Positions 6,623 to 16,384 of a stretch of 64,000 bases of DNA are shown here, piece after piece. The position numbers were made by a program, and so were the translations under genes. The DNA is from an uncultured cyanobacterium (GTDB taxonomy: Bacteria; Cyanobacteriota; Cyanobacteriia; Cyanobacteriales; Microcystaceae): the NCBI GenBank assembly GCA_903887375.1, contig CAISPN010000034.1, positions 1-64,000 of the forward strand, given 5' to 3'. The notes beneath the pieces are model-generated. The model was not told where the DNA came from. It worked only from the letters and a program-made list of their open reading frames with translations, and did no database searches. Every line of letters starts with the position of its first letter. Position 1 is the first letter of the stretch.

Positions 6623-9586
6623 ATGAATATATTGTCCGAAGACAATAATAGTCTTAGTCGTCTGGACTACGATCCAGTATTGGCAAATATTTTGAGGCAT
6701 ATTCAAGAAAATAAACTATTTGACTGGGCAGAAAATGAGCAACAAATTATTTTACAAGCTCATCAAATAGCACAAAAAGTTGCTATAGAAAATATTGAAT
6801 ATCCTCTCTTTGCCGAATATGGTACTCGCAGCGCAACAATCAATCTTACAGAGCAATCAGAGCGCTCCTTTGCCCAAAAAATTCAACAGATCTATAAAGT
6901 AATATCTAACCAACTCTCAGAAACTCAATTAAAGCTACCTAGCCTAGTTAGAGAGCAATCTACCTTGCGCCTGGAAAAACAACCAAACCAACTAGGTTTT
7001 TCCTACCATTTCCCTGGTTATCCTCATCTAGTTCAAAAAAGACTCAGCCTGCAAAGCAGCAACAAGGGTTCTGATGCTGCTCTAAAATTGCACTTGCTCA
7101 CTGTCACTGTTAAAAATATCAATAGCTTTACCAATGAGCTCAAACAGAGTATCAGCAATCTCTATGCAAATGAGTTTCCGCCTGATGCGCAAGAACAAGA
7201 AGATATTCAACAGGAATTAGAAAATCAATATAAAAAACCAGATTCTAGCTTTTATAAGCTGCGCAATTTAGTCTTTGAAGAGACTGTGGGCAAGCTAAAA
7301 AAAGAAGCAAAAATTCTGTATTTAGAATACCTTAAAGAAAATATTGAAGATAAAAATAATCTAGATCTAATCTATTTAAAAAATCTCATTAAAAGATTGC
7401 GACTTTTGGAGCAATATATAAATGACTTGAATAAATCTGATTCAGAATATGACGTCGAATACGAGGGTTGTAAGGTCAATTATAAGGATATATTCTCTAG
7501 GGCTGAAGCTTTAGATCGCTTGCCAATTATTCCAATAGTCGAAGGTAATTTAGGTGAATCCTCGCAAATAGAAAAAGGCACTAAAGAATTTATCTTTTGC
7601 CTAAAAATGAAACTCAATGGCAATGTTAACAATCAATTTGATAGCACAGTTTCAGTTTTAGATTACAATTTACAAATATTAAATCCTGAAAGTGCTGAAC
7701 ATCAAGAGGCAATTAACAGTAATACTGGCAGAGAAACTTTTATTCGCAAGGTTTTGCAGTCATTCTTACTCTATTATTTTGTTTTTGCCCAAATGGATGA
7801 TGAAAATTTTGATCCAGTAGCCAAATATGAGCAAAGATGTCTAGCCACACTACAGGGCAATGATCAAGATAAAAAAAGAAAGCTTTTTAAAAATCTCGTA
7901 AAAAGATTTGAAGAAATTAATATACATGCCAAAGTAGACAAGCTCAAAAAAATAATCCAAGAGAGTCTCAAAAGAGCTGCAATTACTGAAGCTAAAAGTT
8001 GGTCAATATATTTAGGACTCTCTACAGCAATTTTGGCCCCAGCTAATGAGATAAGTGATGGCAATGGTGATAGTTTCTTTAGAGCTAATATAACCAAATC
8101 AAAAGAATATCTCAAATATATTACTTTAACTGCAAATAATGTTGATCAAAATAATCTAGCTCATCTGCCTGTTAAATTTACAATCAAGGATATGCGCTAT
8201 TTCCCAAGTGAACAGGAACAGTCTCTCAGCTTCAATTACAATATAGATGGGATCAAATTTTTACCTGTTATTTTCTGGAATAATGCTGGGAAGAATGATA
8301 AAATCTCTCGAGAATATTATAGGTATTTTGACAAGCAAAAACATATCAGCATACCTTATGTTAATAATATTTTAAATGGCAAGCAATATGTGCAATCTTT
8401 TCTATATAAATTTACATTTTCTCTGCTAGTTTACATCAGCTTAAAAACAATTATTACCCAATTGAAACTATCGGAAGATTCATTTATAGGTATATTGCGT
8501 CTACATAAATGTGGCAAGGATAATTCTCCAGCAGATGAAGAATTTATTCATCATTTTTCTAAGACCTTGGATCATCTTTTATCTCAAGATGTTCTTGCCA
8601 ATTCTCAAGGGATCAATATCAATGATTTAAATAGTTATAAAGTTCAAAATGCACTATCTTCTTTCTATATAAAATTACCAAAAGTCTTTGAGTTCAAGCA
8701 ATATACCCCAAAATTAAATCGTTTGGGAATTATTGTAGTTTCCAGCAGAGAAGCTGATCGCAAAACTGGAGAAGATACAGTCTTGAGTAACCTTATAGGT
8801 GAGGTCATCACTCTAGATCGCCAAGACAATGGAATCCATCTGCGAAATCTGCGTACCTTTTCAGCCAACTTTGAAAAATCCAAAATGTATCAAAAACCTG
8901 CGCTCTTGATTGATCAAGTCGATGATCTCTACCGCAGAGGTTATCAACATATTTTCTATGTAGCTAGGACTCCTTATTCTAGTTCTCTAAATCTCAACTT
9001 GAAAGATGAAGATGATTTTTTCATGTCCAAATCAGTGCTAGCTTCGCTTAAGGGAGATAAATCGGATCTTAAAATCTATCCAATTTTCTTTGACAAATAC
9101 CATGTCAAGAAAATAAAACCAATAAGTGATTCTACTGCTTACTATGTCAAAGACAGCAGAGAACTAGATAAATTAGTGCATGATTCTAGTAAACAGACGG
9201 TCATCTTTTTTAATCTCTTTAGTGGGATTTCTGTAGGTAGGGACCAGAAGGTTTACAATGGCGTGATTTCCTATGCTACTTTACTCAATGTCTACCAAGG
9301 AGTCCTCCAAGAGCAAGATATCCGCCAAGCTCTGATTCATGATGACGATGATAATCAGCTCAAAAATGATCTACTCAACTATTTAACGCTAGTTCATTAT
9401 GCTCGTTATGAAGCAAGATCTAGATTTAATATCAAATTAGATCCCTATGAAAATATCATAGGTGATCAATCAGTAGGAGCTTACTCCATCTTCAATCATG
9501 GCTGTGATAACAAATTTTCTATTAATTTTAACTCGTTAGCCTTTTTAACGGAAGTTCGCAATATAGTTAATGCCAATGTCAACTAA
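6623..9586 (+). CDS. Large uncharacterised protein, possible PIWI/RNase H-like C-terminal region
   Basis: A 987-aa soluble protein, first gene of a two-gene operon. Residues 1-330 are mostly helical and charged, with coiled-coil-like Lys/Glu runs. The middle (about 330-690) has no recognised motif. From about residue 701 an alternating beta/alpha pattern begins: 'LGIIVVSSREADR', then 'IGEVITLDR', a helix, a strand 'HIFYVARTPYSS' (Arg782), and 'KIYPIFFDKYHV'. The protein ends at Glu977 plus ten residues. This resembles the PIWI/RNase H fold, and a PIWI-RE-type protein next to a helicase would fit the neighbour. No clear DEDX tetrad is visible, so it may lack nuclease activity. Ile ATA and Lys AAA codons are frequent and the region is more AT-rich than flanking genes, suggesting transfer. 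The domain call is tentative; the ORF itself is certain. Confidence 0.6.
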   Translation: MNILSEDNNSLSRLDYDPVLANILRHIQENKLFDWAENEQQIILQAHQIAQKVAIENIEYPLFAEYGTRSATINLTEQSERSFAQKIQQIYKVISNQLSETQLKLPSLVREQSTLRLEKQPNQLGFSYHFPGYPHLVQKRLSLQSSNKGSDAALKLHLLTVTVKNINSFTNELKQSISNLYANEFPPDAQEQEDIQQELENQYKKPDSSFYKLRNLVFEETVGKLKKEAKILYLEYLKENIEDKNNLDLIYLKNLIKRLRLLEQYINDLNKSDSEYDVEYEGCKVNYKDIFSRAEALDRLPIIPIVEGNLGESSQIEKGTKEFIFCLKMKLNGNVNNQFDSTVSVLDYNLQILNPESAEHQEAINSNTGRETFIRKVLQSFLLYYFVFAQMDDENFDPVAKYEQRCLATLQGNDQDKKRKLFKNLVKRFEEINIHAKVDKLKKIIQESLKRAAITEAKSWSIYLGLSTAILAPANEISDGNGDSFFRANITKSKEYLKYITLTANNVDQNNLAHLPVKFTIKDMRYFPSEQEQSLSFNYNIDGIKFLPVIFWNNAGKNDKISREYYRYFDKQKHISIPYVNNILNGKQYVQSFLYKFTFSLLVYISLKTIITQLKLSEDSFIGILRLHKCGKDNSPADEEFIHHFSKTLDHLLSQDVLANSQGININDLNSYKVQNALSSFYIKLPKVFEFKQYTPKLNRLGIIVVSSREADRKTGEDTVLSNLIGEVITLDRQDNGIHLRNLRTFSANFEKSKMYQKPALLIDQVDDLYRRGYQHIFYVARTPYSSSLNLNLKDEDDFFMSKSVLASLKGDKSDLKIYPIFFDKYHVKKIKPISDSTAYYVKDSRELDKLVHDSSKQTVIFFNLFSGISVGRDQKVYNGVISYATLLNVYQGVLQEQDIRQALIHDDDDNQLKNDLLNYLTLVHYARYEARSRFNIKLDPYENIIGDQSVGAYSIFNHGCDNKFSINFNSLAFLTEVRNIVNANVN

Positions 9587-12500
9587 ACACTCGCTGGGTT
9601 TTCTTTTTGAAGTAGCCTTTAATTTGGGCATCTTGAATTATATTAAGCAGAAACAAATCAGCAATCGCTATGGTGAAATATATTGCAAAGATCTAGAATT
9701 ATTGAAATTTTCTAAAATAAAAGAGCGAATTTTTAAACAGGAAAATATATTTGATCCAGCTAATAGAGACACAGTAGAACAATGGTGTTTATTTATTCTC
9801 CAAAAAGGGTTCCTCTCTGGTCTTAACTTTATTGATGAGTATATAACTTCTCTTGGCAGCAAAAAAGATAGTATAGAAATTCATTATCTACAGTCTAAAT
9901 TTAGCGGTGATAACAGCTTTGGCATCAATAATAGTACCGACTATAATAAAATTCTCCAACAGTTAACCCAGCAAGCTATAGATATTAGTTATTATCAAAA
10001 AAAAGGGGAATTTCTCAATGCCGATACTCTTTTATTGATAAAAGCTAAGGAACAATACCGAATATTAACAGTTGATCTTTCCCTGTTTTCTTTTAAAACA
10101 ATGCAAGATCTCCAGGGAATAGATGATATAGAGCAAATCAAAAGAATATTATTAAAAGAAATTAACTATTTAAAATCAAAAAGTGTCTTTGCCAATTTGA
10201 GTATAGATACAGGAGAAGAAACTTTTCCTTTAAATAATAAACTTGGTTACTATTTAAAGGCTTTTAGTCGCGAAGATAAAGAAAGTTATAAATTAATTCA
10301 AGCTGGTAGCTACGCTTATAGTTTTTATGAATTCCTAAAAAAATATGATATTTTAAGTGATGCTGATAGGCTAATTTGTAATATTATTGGTTATAGTGAT
10401 CGCGGGGCAAGCGCGATGGCTATCAATCAAAATAATCTTGAATTTCTCAAAAATTGTCAGACTATATATCAACAAAATCAAGGCAATGAAAATATAGATC
10501 AAGCTAGAGATAGGCTTTTTAAAACCATCATCAAAAGTGCTAAAAAAAGTTTTCCTGATAGTGGAAAATTATTTGAAGAACTTGATAAACTTTCTCCTTC
10601 TCGCAGTGAACCTATTAGCTATCAAGAAACTATTTCTGATTTTCTTGCAGCCCAAAGTGTCCTATCAGAAGATAATTTAAAAAGCATAGACCTAAGTGGC
10701 AATATTAAGCTGCGCGATGCCCATGCCCAATTAGTCCATAAAGGACTTGATAGCCAAACGCCTTATATCTTCTTAACTGGTAATCCAGGTATCGGCAAGA
10801 CTACTGCCTTGGTAAAATTTCTGGAAAACCATTTCGATGAGGGTTTTATTTTTCTTTACTGTAGTCCTCGCACGCAAGTAAACCTAGATATTATTAACAA
10901 ATTTACTCGTGAAGACCTCAATAGTGAAAAAAGCAAAAAAGTTTTTGCAATCACTACCGATAGTCAAATAATCAGTAGCCAAAATGGTCTTCCCACGGTG
11001 AGATACTTCAGTGATCTATTTCAAGATAACTTTCAACAAGGAAATATCACCTTTTTGAAAAATCTTCCTGAAAATTTCAAAAAAATCAAACAAAGGCTCA
11101 AGCAGGAAAAAGAAGATCTAATTATTGACCAGGAAAGCAAGAATGCTGGAGTGATCAATAGCCTCTTTAGCGCCTTGGGTATTTTGATTGAAAAGAACAT
11201 ATCTCGACAGGTCGTAGCATCTCTCTCAATTCAAGCTTTAAAAAAAACCAACCATGGTAATACAGATACATTAGATTATTTTGAGCATATATTTAGATCT
11301 GCGCATAGAAAAGGCTATGGACTGATTGATTCAAAAATGCAGGATATTGCTAGCAGATATAAGTATTTTTTTATCATGATTGATGAAATCACAGGCGATC
11401 CTAGTGGAGTTGAATTTCTCAGCAAAATCAGCAAACTTTTAGAAAAGTATAAACTCCTTGATGGCAAGTATGGCTTTAATTGTAAGATCATAGTTGCCGA
11501 TGCATCGATTGTAGAGCAAGATGTCATAAGAGCTCATCTTAAAAATCAAGATTATGAACCCAATAAAATTTTCTATCGCCAAGAAAAAAGCGAGAGTTTA
11601 CCAATTTCTCTAGATCGATTCAAATTTAATAAAAGGGATGCTATTAGTATTAATACTAACTCTTATCCTGCCAGAGAACTAGTAATTAACTATAAAATAT
11701 TTACCCAATCTTTTCAATATAATCAAGATCAACTCAAACAAGAAAAATTAGAACTTAACAAGGGGATTGATTTTGATATATCAAATCAAATCACTGAACA
11801 AAGCGATCCCTATCAAACAATAGTCTATATTCAAAATAAAAATAGACTACAAGAATTGATCCAGACCATAAAAAATAAATTAGATTATTTTGAAAAATTT
11901 GAACAGTATATTGAAATACATTCTAATATTTCAGATGATGAAATAGAAAAAATTAAAGAGAAAAAAAATTCAGTTAAAATCATCTTTATGACTGCTTCAG
12001 CTAGTAGAGGTCTATCTTTTCCTAGGGTAAAGCGCATTATAGTTGATTTGCCACGTTTTTCTATTGAACAAAATTTAATGGAAATTATCCAGGTCATATA
12101 TCGAGGAAGAGGCAAAGATCCTCATGATGGATTAGATTTAGAAGATCAAGTCAAAGAACTTACTTTTTATATTACTGAGGCAATTTACTATGATCAAGAA
12201 AATTTAGAACTTTCTTTTAAAGAGAGAATAATCAATATAATTGATATTTTGTTAATTTTAAAAGCGGCAATTCTTACAAGAATTAAAGGCTCTTGTCCTA
12301 TTGGTAAACATAATTATAAAATCATACCTGTAGGTGGCAAATCCGTCACATCTGCTCAAACTAACTATAGTGAGCAACTCGGCAATTTCATTGACGAACT
12401 CAAAAAACAGGCAAATACAAAACCTACTCATAAAAAAAATCTCGAGGAAATTGCTTCTCAATTAACTAGTTTACTTAATCAGTTAGATATTAAAATTAAA

Positions 12501-13175
12501 GATATTTCACATAATTCAAATAATAAATTATCCTATCTCTCTGTGAGAGAACCATTTCAGGAAAAATTTGAAAAAGATATTAATAAAGGCTTTCACCTAT
12601 TACTAGATTTTTCTGAATTAGAACCATGCCATGTTACAGGTAGCCTCTTGATAGTACCACTTGGAAATAAAAGAATACAAGAAGTCTATCAAATGCGTCC
12701 TTTAGCATACCCAGATCAATTACTAGATAAAATCTACAAAATTTCTGCTAATCCTGAGTATCCTAAAAATCTTAAACAATCAGCTAAGATTACTAGCGAA
12801 ATGATTGAAAAGCTTAAAAACAATCAGAATATTACTCAGTATTTTTTACAAAATAGCCAACGCAATGATCAATATTATGCAGTTCCTATGTTTATTTTTA
12901 CTGCAGCTAAGTTGATGGAAGATTATTTCTCTCAAGCTAGAAAAAATGATTCTGAAAATATTAATTTTAAAGCTATTCTCAAAAACTATTTAGCTTTGCT
13001 TTATCCTATAGGCTACGTATTACCGATAGGTAAAGATTATGAGAAATTTCCCTTTATAGTCTTTAATAGCCATGATTTACCAGAAATTAGAAATCGTTTG
13101 TATACTAAAGCGCAACTATTGACTTCCTCTGAATTAAATATTTTGAACTTGATTCTTTCGCAAAGTCCGGATTAA
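9570..13175 (+). CDS. SF2-type helicase/ATPase with large N-terminal extension, second gene of putative defence operon
   Basis: A 1201-aa protein overlapping the upstream gene by 17 nt, so the two are translated together. Motifs: Walker A 'TGNPGIGKTT' at about 403-412; motif Ia-like 'CSPRTQVNLDI'; Walker B 'IMIDEITGD' (D605, E606); motif V-like 'MTASASRGLSFPRVK' from 807; motif VI-like 'QVIYRGRGKDPHDG' from Q841 with R845/R847. The last two are arranged as in DinG/XPD-like SF2 helicases, but no Fe-S cysteine cluster is evident. Residues 1-390 contain 'ADTLLLIKAKEQYRILTVDLS', which loosely recalls a PD-(D/E)xK strand pair but lacks the expected Lys. The C-terminal 300 residues are unassigned. 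AT-rich and flanked by core genes. Helicase identity is probable; a defence role is inferred. Confidence 0.72.
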   Translation: MPMSTKHSLGFLFEVAFNLGILNYIKQKQISNRYGEIYCKDLELLKFSKIKERIFKQENIFDPANRDTVEQWCLFILQKGFLSGLNFIDEYITSLGSKKDSIEIHYLQSKFSGDNSFGINNSTDYNKILQQLTQQAIDISYYQKKGEFLNADTLLLIKAKEQYRILTVDLSLFSFKTMQDLQGIDDIEQIKRILLKEINYLKSKSVFANLSIDTGEETFPLNNKLGYYLKAFSREDKESYKLIQAGSYAYSFYEFLKKYDILSDADRLICNIIGYSDRGASAMAINQNNLEFLKNCQTIYQQNQGNENIDQARDRLFKTIIKSAKKSFPDSGKLFEELDKLSPSRSEPISYQETISDFLAAQSVLSEDNLKSIDLSGNIKLRDAHAQLVHKGLDSQTPYIFLTGNPGIGKTTALVKFLENHFDEGFIFLYCSPRTQVNLDIINKFTREDLNSEKSKKVFAITTDSQIISSQNGLPTVRYFSDLFQDNFQQGNITFLKNLPENFKKIKQRLKQEKEDLIIDQESKNAGVINSLFSALGILIEKNISRQVVASLSIQALKKTNHGNTDTLDYFEHIFRSAHRKGYGLIDSKMQDIASRYKYFFIMIDEITGDPSGVEFLSKISKLLEKYKLLDGKYGFNCKIIVADASIVEQDVIRAHLKNQDYEPNKIFYRQEKSESLPISLDRFKFNKRDAISINTNSYPARELVINYKIFTQSFQYNQDQLKQEKLELNKGIDFDISNQITEQSDPYQTIVYIQNKNRLQELIQTIKNKLDYFEKFEQYIEIHSNISDDEIEKIKEKKNSVKIIFMTASASRGLSFPRVKRIIVDLPRFSIEQNLMEIIQVIYRGRGKDPHDGLDLEDQVKELTFYITEAIYYDQENLELSFKERIINIIDILLILKAAILTRIKGSCPIGKHNYKIIPVGGKSVTSAQTNYSEQLGNFIDELKKQANTKPTHKKNLEEIASQLTSLLNQLDIKIKDISHNSNNKLSYLSVREPFQEKFEKDINKGFHLLLDFSELEPCHVTGSLLIVPLGNKRIQEVYQMRPLAYPDQLLDKIYKISANPEYPKNLKQSAKITSEMIEKLKNNQNITQYFLQNSQRNDQYYAVPMFIFTAAKLMEDYFSQARKNDSENINFKAILKNYLALLYPIGYVLPIGKDYEKFPFIVFNSHDLPEIRNRLYTKAQLLTSSELNILNLILSQSPD

Positions 13176-13188
13176 GAACAATCTTTTT

Positions 13189-13863
13189 TTAATCTATATC
13201 GCCAAAGCGATAGCCTTTACTATAGACTGCATGAATTAGGGGTTGTTCCTTTTCAATCTCTATTTTACGGCGGAGCAAACGAACTAAAGCCGCCAATACG
13301 TTACTATTGGGGGTTTCACCACTAGAATCAGTCCAGACATATTGATAGATTATTTCGTGAGTGAGCAGTTGTCCAGGATGCTGCATAAATAGGGTCAGTA
13401 AGGCAATTTCTTTTTCTGAAAGGGCAATTGCTTTGCCTTGGCGATAAACTATTTGATTTTCGCTATCTAATTCTAAATCTGCCACCTTGAGATGAATAAA
13501 AGCATTCGAGCGGCGCAGCAAGGCTCTGACTCTTGCTTGTAGCTCTCTCAATTCAAAAGGTTTAACCAGATAATCATCAGCGCCAGCATCTAACCCTTCT
13601 ACTCGATCATCTAAGGTATCTTTAGCGGTTAAAAATAATACCGGTGTTGTTTTACCGGCTAGACGCAAATTGCGGCAAATTTCTAAGCCAGAACAATGCG
13701 GCAACATCCAATCTAAAATCAAAAGATCATAATGCTCACTGTTGGCTAATTTTAAACCTTGCTCGCCATCGGCTGCTACATCGACGTCATAGCCATCGTT
13801 TGAGAGAATATGACTAAGGGGAGTCGTCAATTGAGTCTCATCATCAACCAAGAGGATGCGCAT
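13189..13863 (-). CDS. OmpR-family two-component response regulator (RppA-like)
   Basis: 224 aa. The receiver domain has acidic residues 'VDDE' near 6-9, the phosphoacceptor Asp in 'LLILDWMLP' near 51, Thr in 'LFLTAKD' and Lys in 'DDYLVKPF'. A winged-helix DNA-binding domain follows from about 125 to the end ('EKEIALLTLFMQHPG', 'LRRKIE'). It is most like cyanobacterial RppA-type regulators of redox or metal response, but no partner sensor kinase gene lies next to it here, so the target is unknown. It is convergent with the helicase gene and divergent from hisG. Confidence 0.88.
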   Translation of the reverse strand: MRILLVDDETQLTTPLSHILSNDGYDVDVAADGEQGLKLANSEHYDLLILDWMLPHCSGLEICRNLRLAGKTTPVLFLTAKDTLDDRVEGLDAGADDYLVKPFELRELQARVRALLRRSNAFIHLKVADLELDSENQIVYRQGKAIALSEKEIALLTLFMQHPGQLLTHEIIYQYVWTDSSGETPNSNVLAALVRLLRRKIEIEKEQPLIHAVYSKGYRFGDID

Positions 13864-13911
13864 CAGGGGTTAAAATCATCAATAGAGTTCTAATTCCATT
13901 TCTATAATCGC

Positions 13912-14556
13912 ATGTTGACCGTTGCTATGCCCAAAGGGGCTCTATTGACTGACAGTATAAATATTTTTAAAGAGATCGGTCTAGACTTTAGTTTGCTCCT
14001 AGAACCGGGTAATCGTCAACTTCAAGTTACAGATCCTACAAACAGCGCTAAAGCACTTTTAGTTAGAGCGCAGGATGTTCCGGTCTATGTTGAGTACGGA
14101 CAAGCTCAATTAGGTATAGTAGGTTATGATGTATTATTAGAAAAAAAACCGGCTGTAGCCCAGCTTTTGGATTTAGGTTTTGGTGGTTGCCGAATGTCAG
14201 TAGCAGTTCCCAAAACGAGCCCCTACAAAAAATCCCAGCAATTACCTCCCAATGGTCGGGTAGCCTCTAAGTTTGTCCACTGCGCCCAAGATTACTTTTA
14301 TAAACTAGATCTACCCATAGAAATAGTTCCACTTTCTGGCTCAGTTGAGTTAGGTCCGATTACAGGAATGTCTGAGGCAATAGTAGATCTAGTATCTAGT
14401 GGAAAAACACTAAAAGAAAATGGACTTGTTGAAATAGACGTCCTTTTTTATAGTACAGCTAGGCTAGTGGCTCACCCACTAAGTTACCGTTTAAATTTAG
14501 ATAGTATTGCTGACTGGATTGCCAGGTTAGAAAAAAAACAATCAGGTAACTTGTGA
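13912..14556 (+). CDS. hisG: ATP phosphoribosyltransferase, short form
   Basis: First step of histidine synthesis: ATP plus PRPP gives phosphoribosyl-ATP. The 214 aa length is the short form, which needs the HisZ regulatory subunit (not in this window). The start '[12 protein letters not shown]' and '[25 protein letters not shown]' contain the PRPP-binding loop. The stop overlaps the next gene's GTG start by 4 nt (GTGA), indicating coupling. Confidence 0.94.
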   Translation: MLTVAMPKGALLTDSINIFKEIGLDFSLLLEPGNRQLQVTDPTNSAKALLVRAQDVPVYVEYGQAQLGIVGYDVLLEKKPAVAQLLDLGFGGCRMSVAVPKTSPYKKSQQLPPNGRVASKFVHCAQDYFYKLDLPIEIVPLSGSVELGPITGMSEAIVDLVSSGKTLKENGLVEIDVLFYSTARLVAHPLSYRLNLDSIADWIARLEKKQSGNL

Positions 14557-16358
14557 TTAGAAAAAACCTAAGACCAAAACGTGAGAACGACTGGAAATTA
14601 TTTCTCAGGCTTGTTCCCTATTTGCGCAGACATAAAAGCTCTTTGGTTGTATCTGTTGTTTTGTTGATTCCTTTAGCTTTTGCTAGCGCGGTTCAGCCTT
14701 TAATTGTTGGGCAGGCTGTCTCTTTTTTGTTGCATGAGCCAACTTGGTCTTTTTTACAGGGAAAACCCGTTGTAGCTGCAATTAACACTCTTTCATTGCT
14801 ATTGTTGCTAACTATCGTCATCAGACTGTGCTTTGTAGCTTATCAAGGTACATTGGTTCAGAAAATAGGACAGCAGATTACAACTGAAGTCAGAGAGGAT
14901 TTATTCTCACATGTGACGCATCTTCCTTTGAGTTTTTTTGAAGCAACTCCAGTTGGTAAGTTAGTAACCAGAATCACCAGTGATGTAGAAGCTTTAGGCG
15001 AGGTATTCTCCAGTGGAGCTATTGGGGTTTTGAGCGATCTGATTTCTATGTTGGTTTTGCTGGTGGTTATCTTTCTAACTCAATGGCAATTGTCCTTGAT
15101 GTTGTTGTTGATCTTGGTTCCGGTAACTTTTTTGATTATTTATTTTCAGCAAGAGTACCGCAAAGCCAATTACCAAGTTAGAGAAGAGCTCTCTAAACTT
15201 AATTCTATGTTGCAGGAGAATGTCTCTGGTATCAATATAGTTCAAATGTTTGAAAGAGAACGATATAATAGTGAGCTATTTGCCGCAACTAACCAGAAAT
15301 ACCGCCTAGCAGTAGATCGCACTATTTTACATGATTCGTCAGTCTCGGCTACCTTAGAATGGGTTGCCTATATTGCTATTGCCGGAGTTCTTTGGTTGGG
15401 CGGGCTATATGTTATGCATAGACAATTAGATTTTGGAATTCTCTCAGCCTTTATTCTCTTTGCCCAACGGCTCTTTACCCCTTTAAGGCAATTTGGTGAG
15501 AAGTTTACTACTTTTCAATCTGGTTTTACTGCTGTTGAGAGAATTACCGAATTGATGCAAGAGCCCACTATTAATACAAATGAAGACTCCAATTTGGTTT
15601 TAGATAATAGCTATTCTGAACATTTAGGAGAAATTCGTTTTGAGAATGTTTGCTTTGGTTATAAGCCCGACCAATATATTTTAAAAGACTTAAACTTTAC
15701 TTTAAAACCAGGACAAAAGGTTGCCATAGTAGGTCCAACAGGAGCAGGTAAGACTTCGCTGATTCGTCTGCTTTGCCGACTCTACGAGCCAAACGAAGGT
15801 AGGATTCTTGTAGATGGGATTGATATCAAAAATATCCCAAAAACTCAACTGCGAAACTACATAGGAGTCATATTGCAAGAGAGTTTTCTTTTTGCTGGTA
15901 ATATCAACCGCAATATTACCTTAGGGGAAACCTATAGCCAAGAACAAATCCAAGAAGCTGCCAAAGTCACTGCGGTTGATTCTTTTATCAGCGAACTGCC
16001 CCAAGGTTATCAAACCCAGCTGCGCGAGCGAGGAACTAATCTTTCTGGTGGACAAAAACAGTTATTAGCCTTTGCCAGAGTAGCAATCCGCAATCCTAGT
16101 ATATTAATATTAGATGAAGCCACCGCTAGCCTAGATGTAGCGACCGAAGTAACAGTACAAAATGCGCTTGACAAGCTTCTTCGCGGCAAAACAGCTATTA
16201 TCATTGCACATAGACTCTCTACTATACGCAATGTGGATAAAATTCTGGTCCTCAAGCGCGGCGAATTGGTGGAAATGGGTACACATGAAGAACTTTTAAA
16301 ACGAGATGGAGTCTATGCTGGTCTATATCATCTGCAACTGTTGGGCACTGCTGTTTAA
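14553..16358 (+). CDS. ABC exporter, fused permease and ATPase (MsbA-like)
   Basis: 601 aa half-transporter with a GTG start inside the hisG stop. Six transmembrane helices (about 30-320) are followed by the nucleotide-binding domain: Walker A 'GPTGAGKTS', signature 'LSGGQKQ', Walker B '[12 protein letters not shown]' and the H-loop 'IAHRLS'. It probably works as a homodimer exporting lipid or a hydrophobic compound. The substrate cannot be told. The coupling to hisG appears to be a matter of genome compactness. Confidence 0.9.
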   Translation: MIRKNLRPKRENDWKLFLRLVPYLRRHKSSLVVSVVLLIPLAFASAVQPLIVGQAVSFLLHEPTWSFLQGKPVVAAINTLSLLLLLTIVIRLCFVAYQGTLVQKIGQQITTEVREDLFSHVTHLPLSFFEATPVGKLVTRITSDVEALGEVFSSGAIGVLSDLISMLVLLVVIFLTQWQLSLMLLLILVPVTFLIIYFQQEYRKANYQVREELSKLNSMLQENVSGINIVQMFERERYNSELFAATNQKYRLAVDRTILHDSSVSATLEWVAYIAIAGVLWLGGLYVMHRQLDFGILSAFILFAQRLFTPLRQFGEKFTTFQSGFTAVERITELMQEPTINTNEDSNLVLDNSYSEHLGEIRFENVCFGYKPDQYILKDLNFTLKPGQKVAIVGPTGAGKTSLIRLLCRLYEPNEGRILVDGIDIKNIPKTQLRNYIGVILQESFLFAGNINRNITLGETYSQEQIQEAAKVTAVDSFISELPQGYQTQLRERGTNLSGGQKQLLAFARVAIRNPSILILDEATASLDVATEVTVQNALDKLLRGKTAIIIAHRLSTIRNVDKILVLKRGELVEMGTHEELLKRDGVYAGLYHLQLLGTAV

Positions 16359-16384
16359 ACAAAAAGCCACAATCAATACAAAAG

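Noticed and set aside
6497-6706. 69-codon minus-strand frame
   Set aside because: It covers the 5' end of the large operon gene antisense and lacks coding character.
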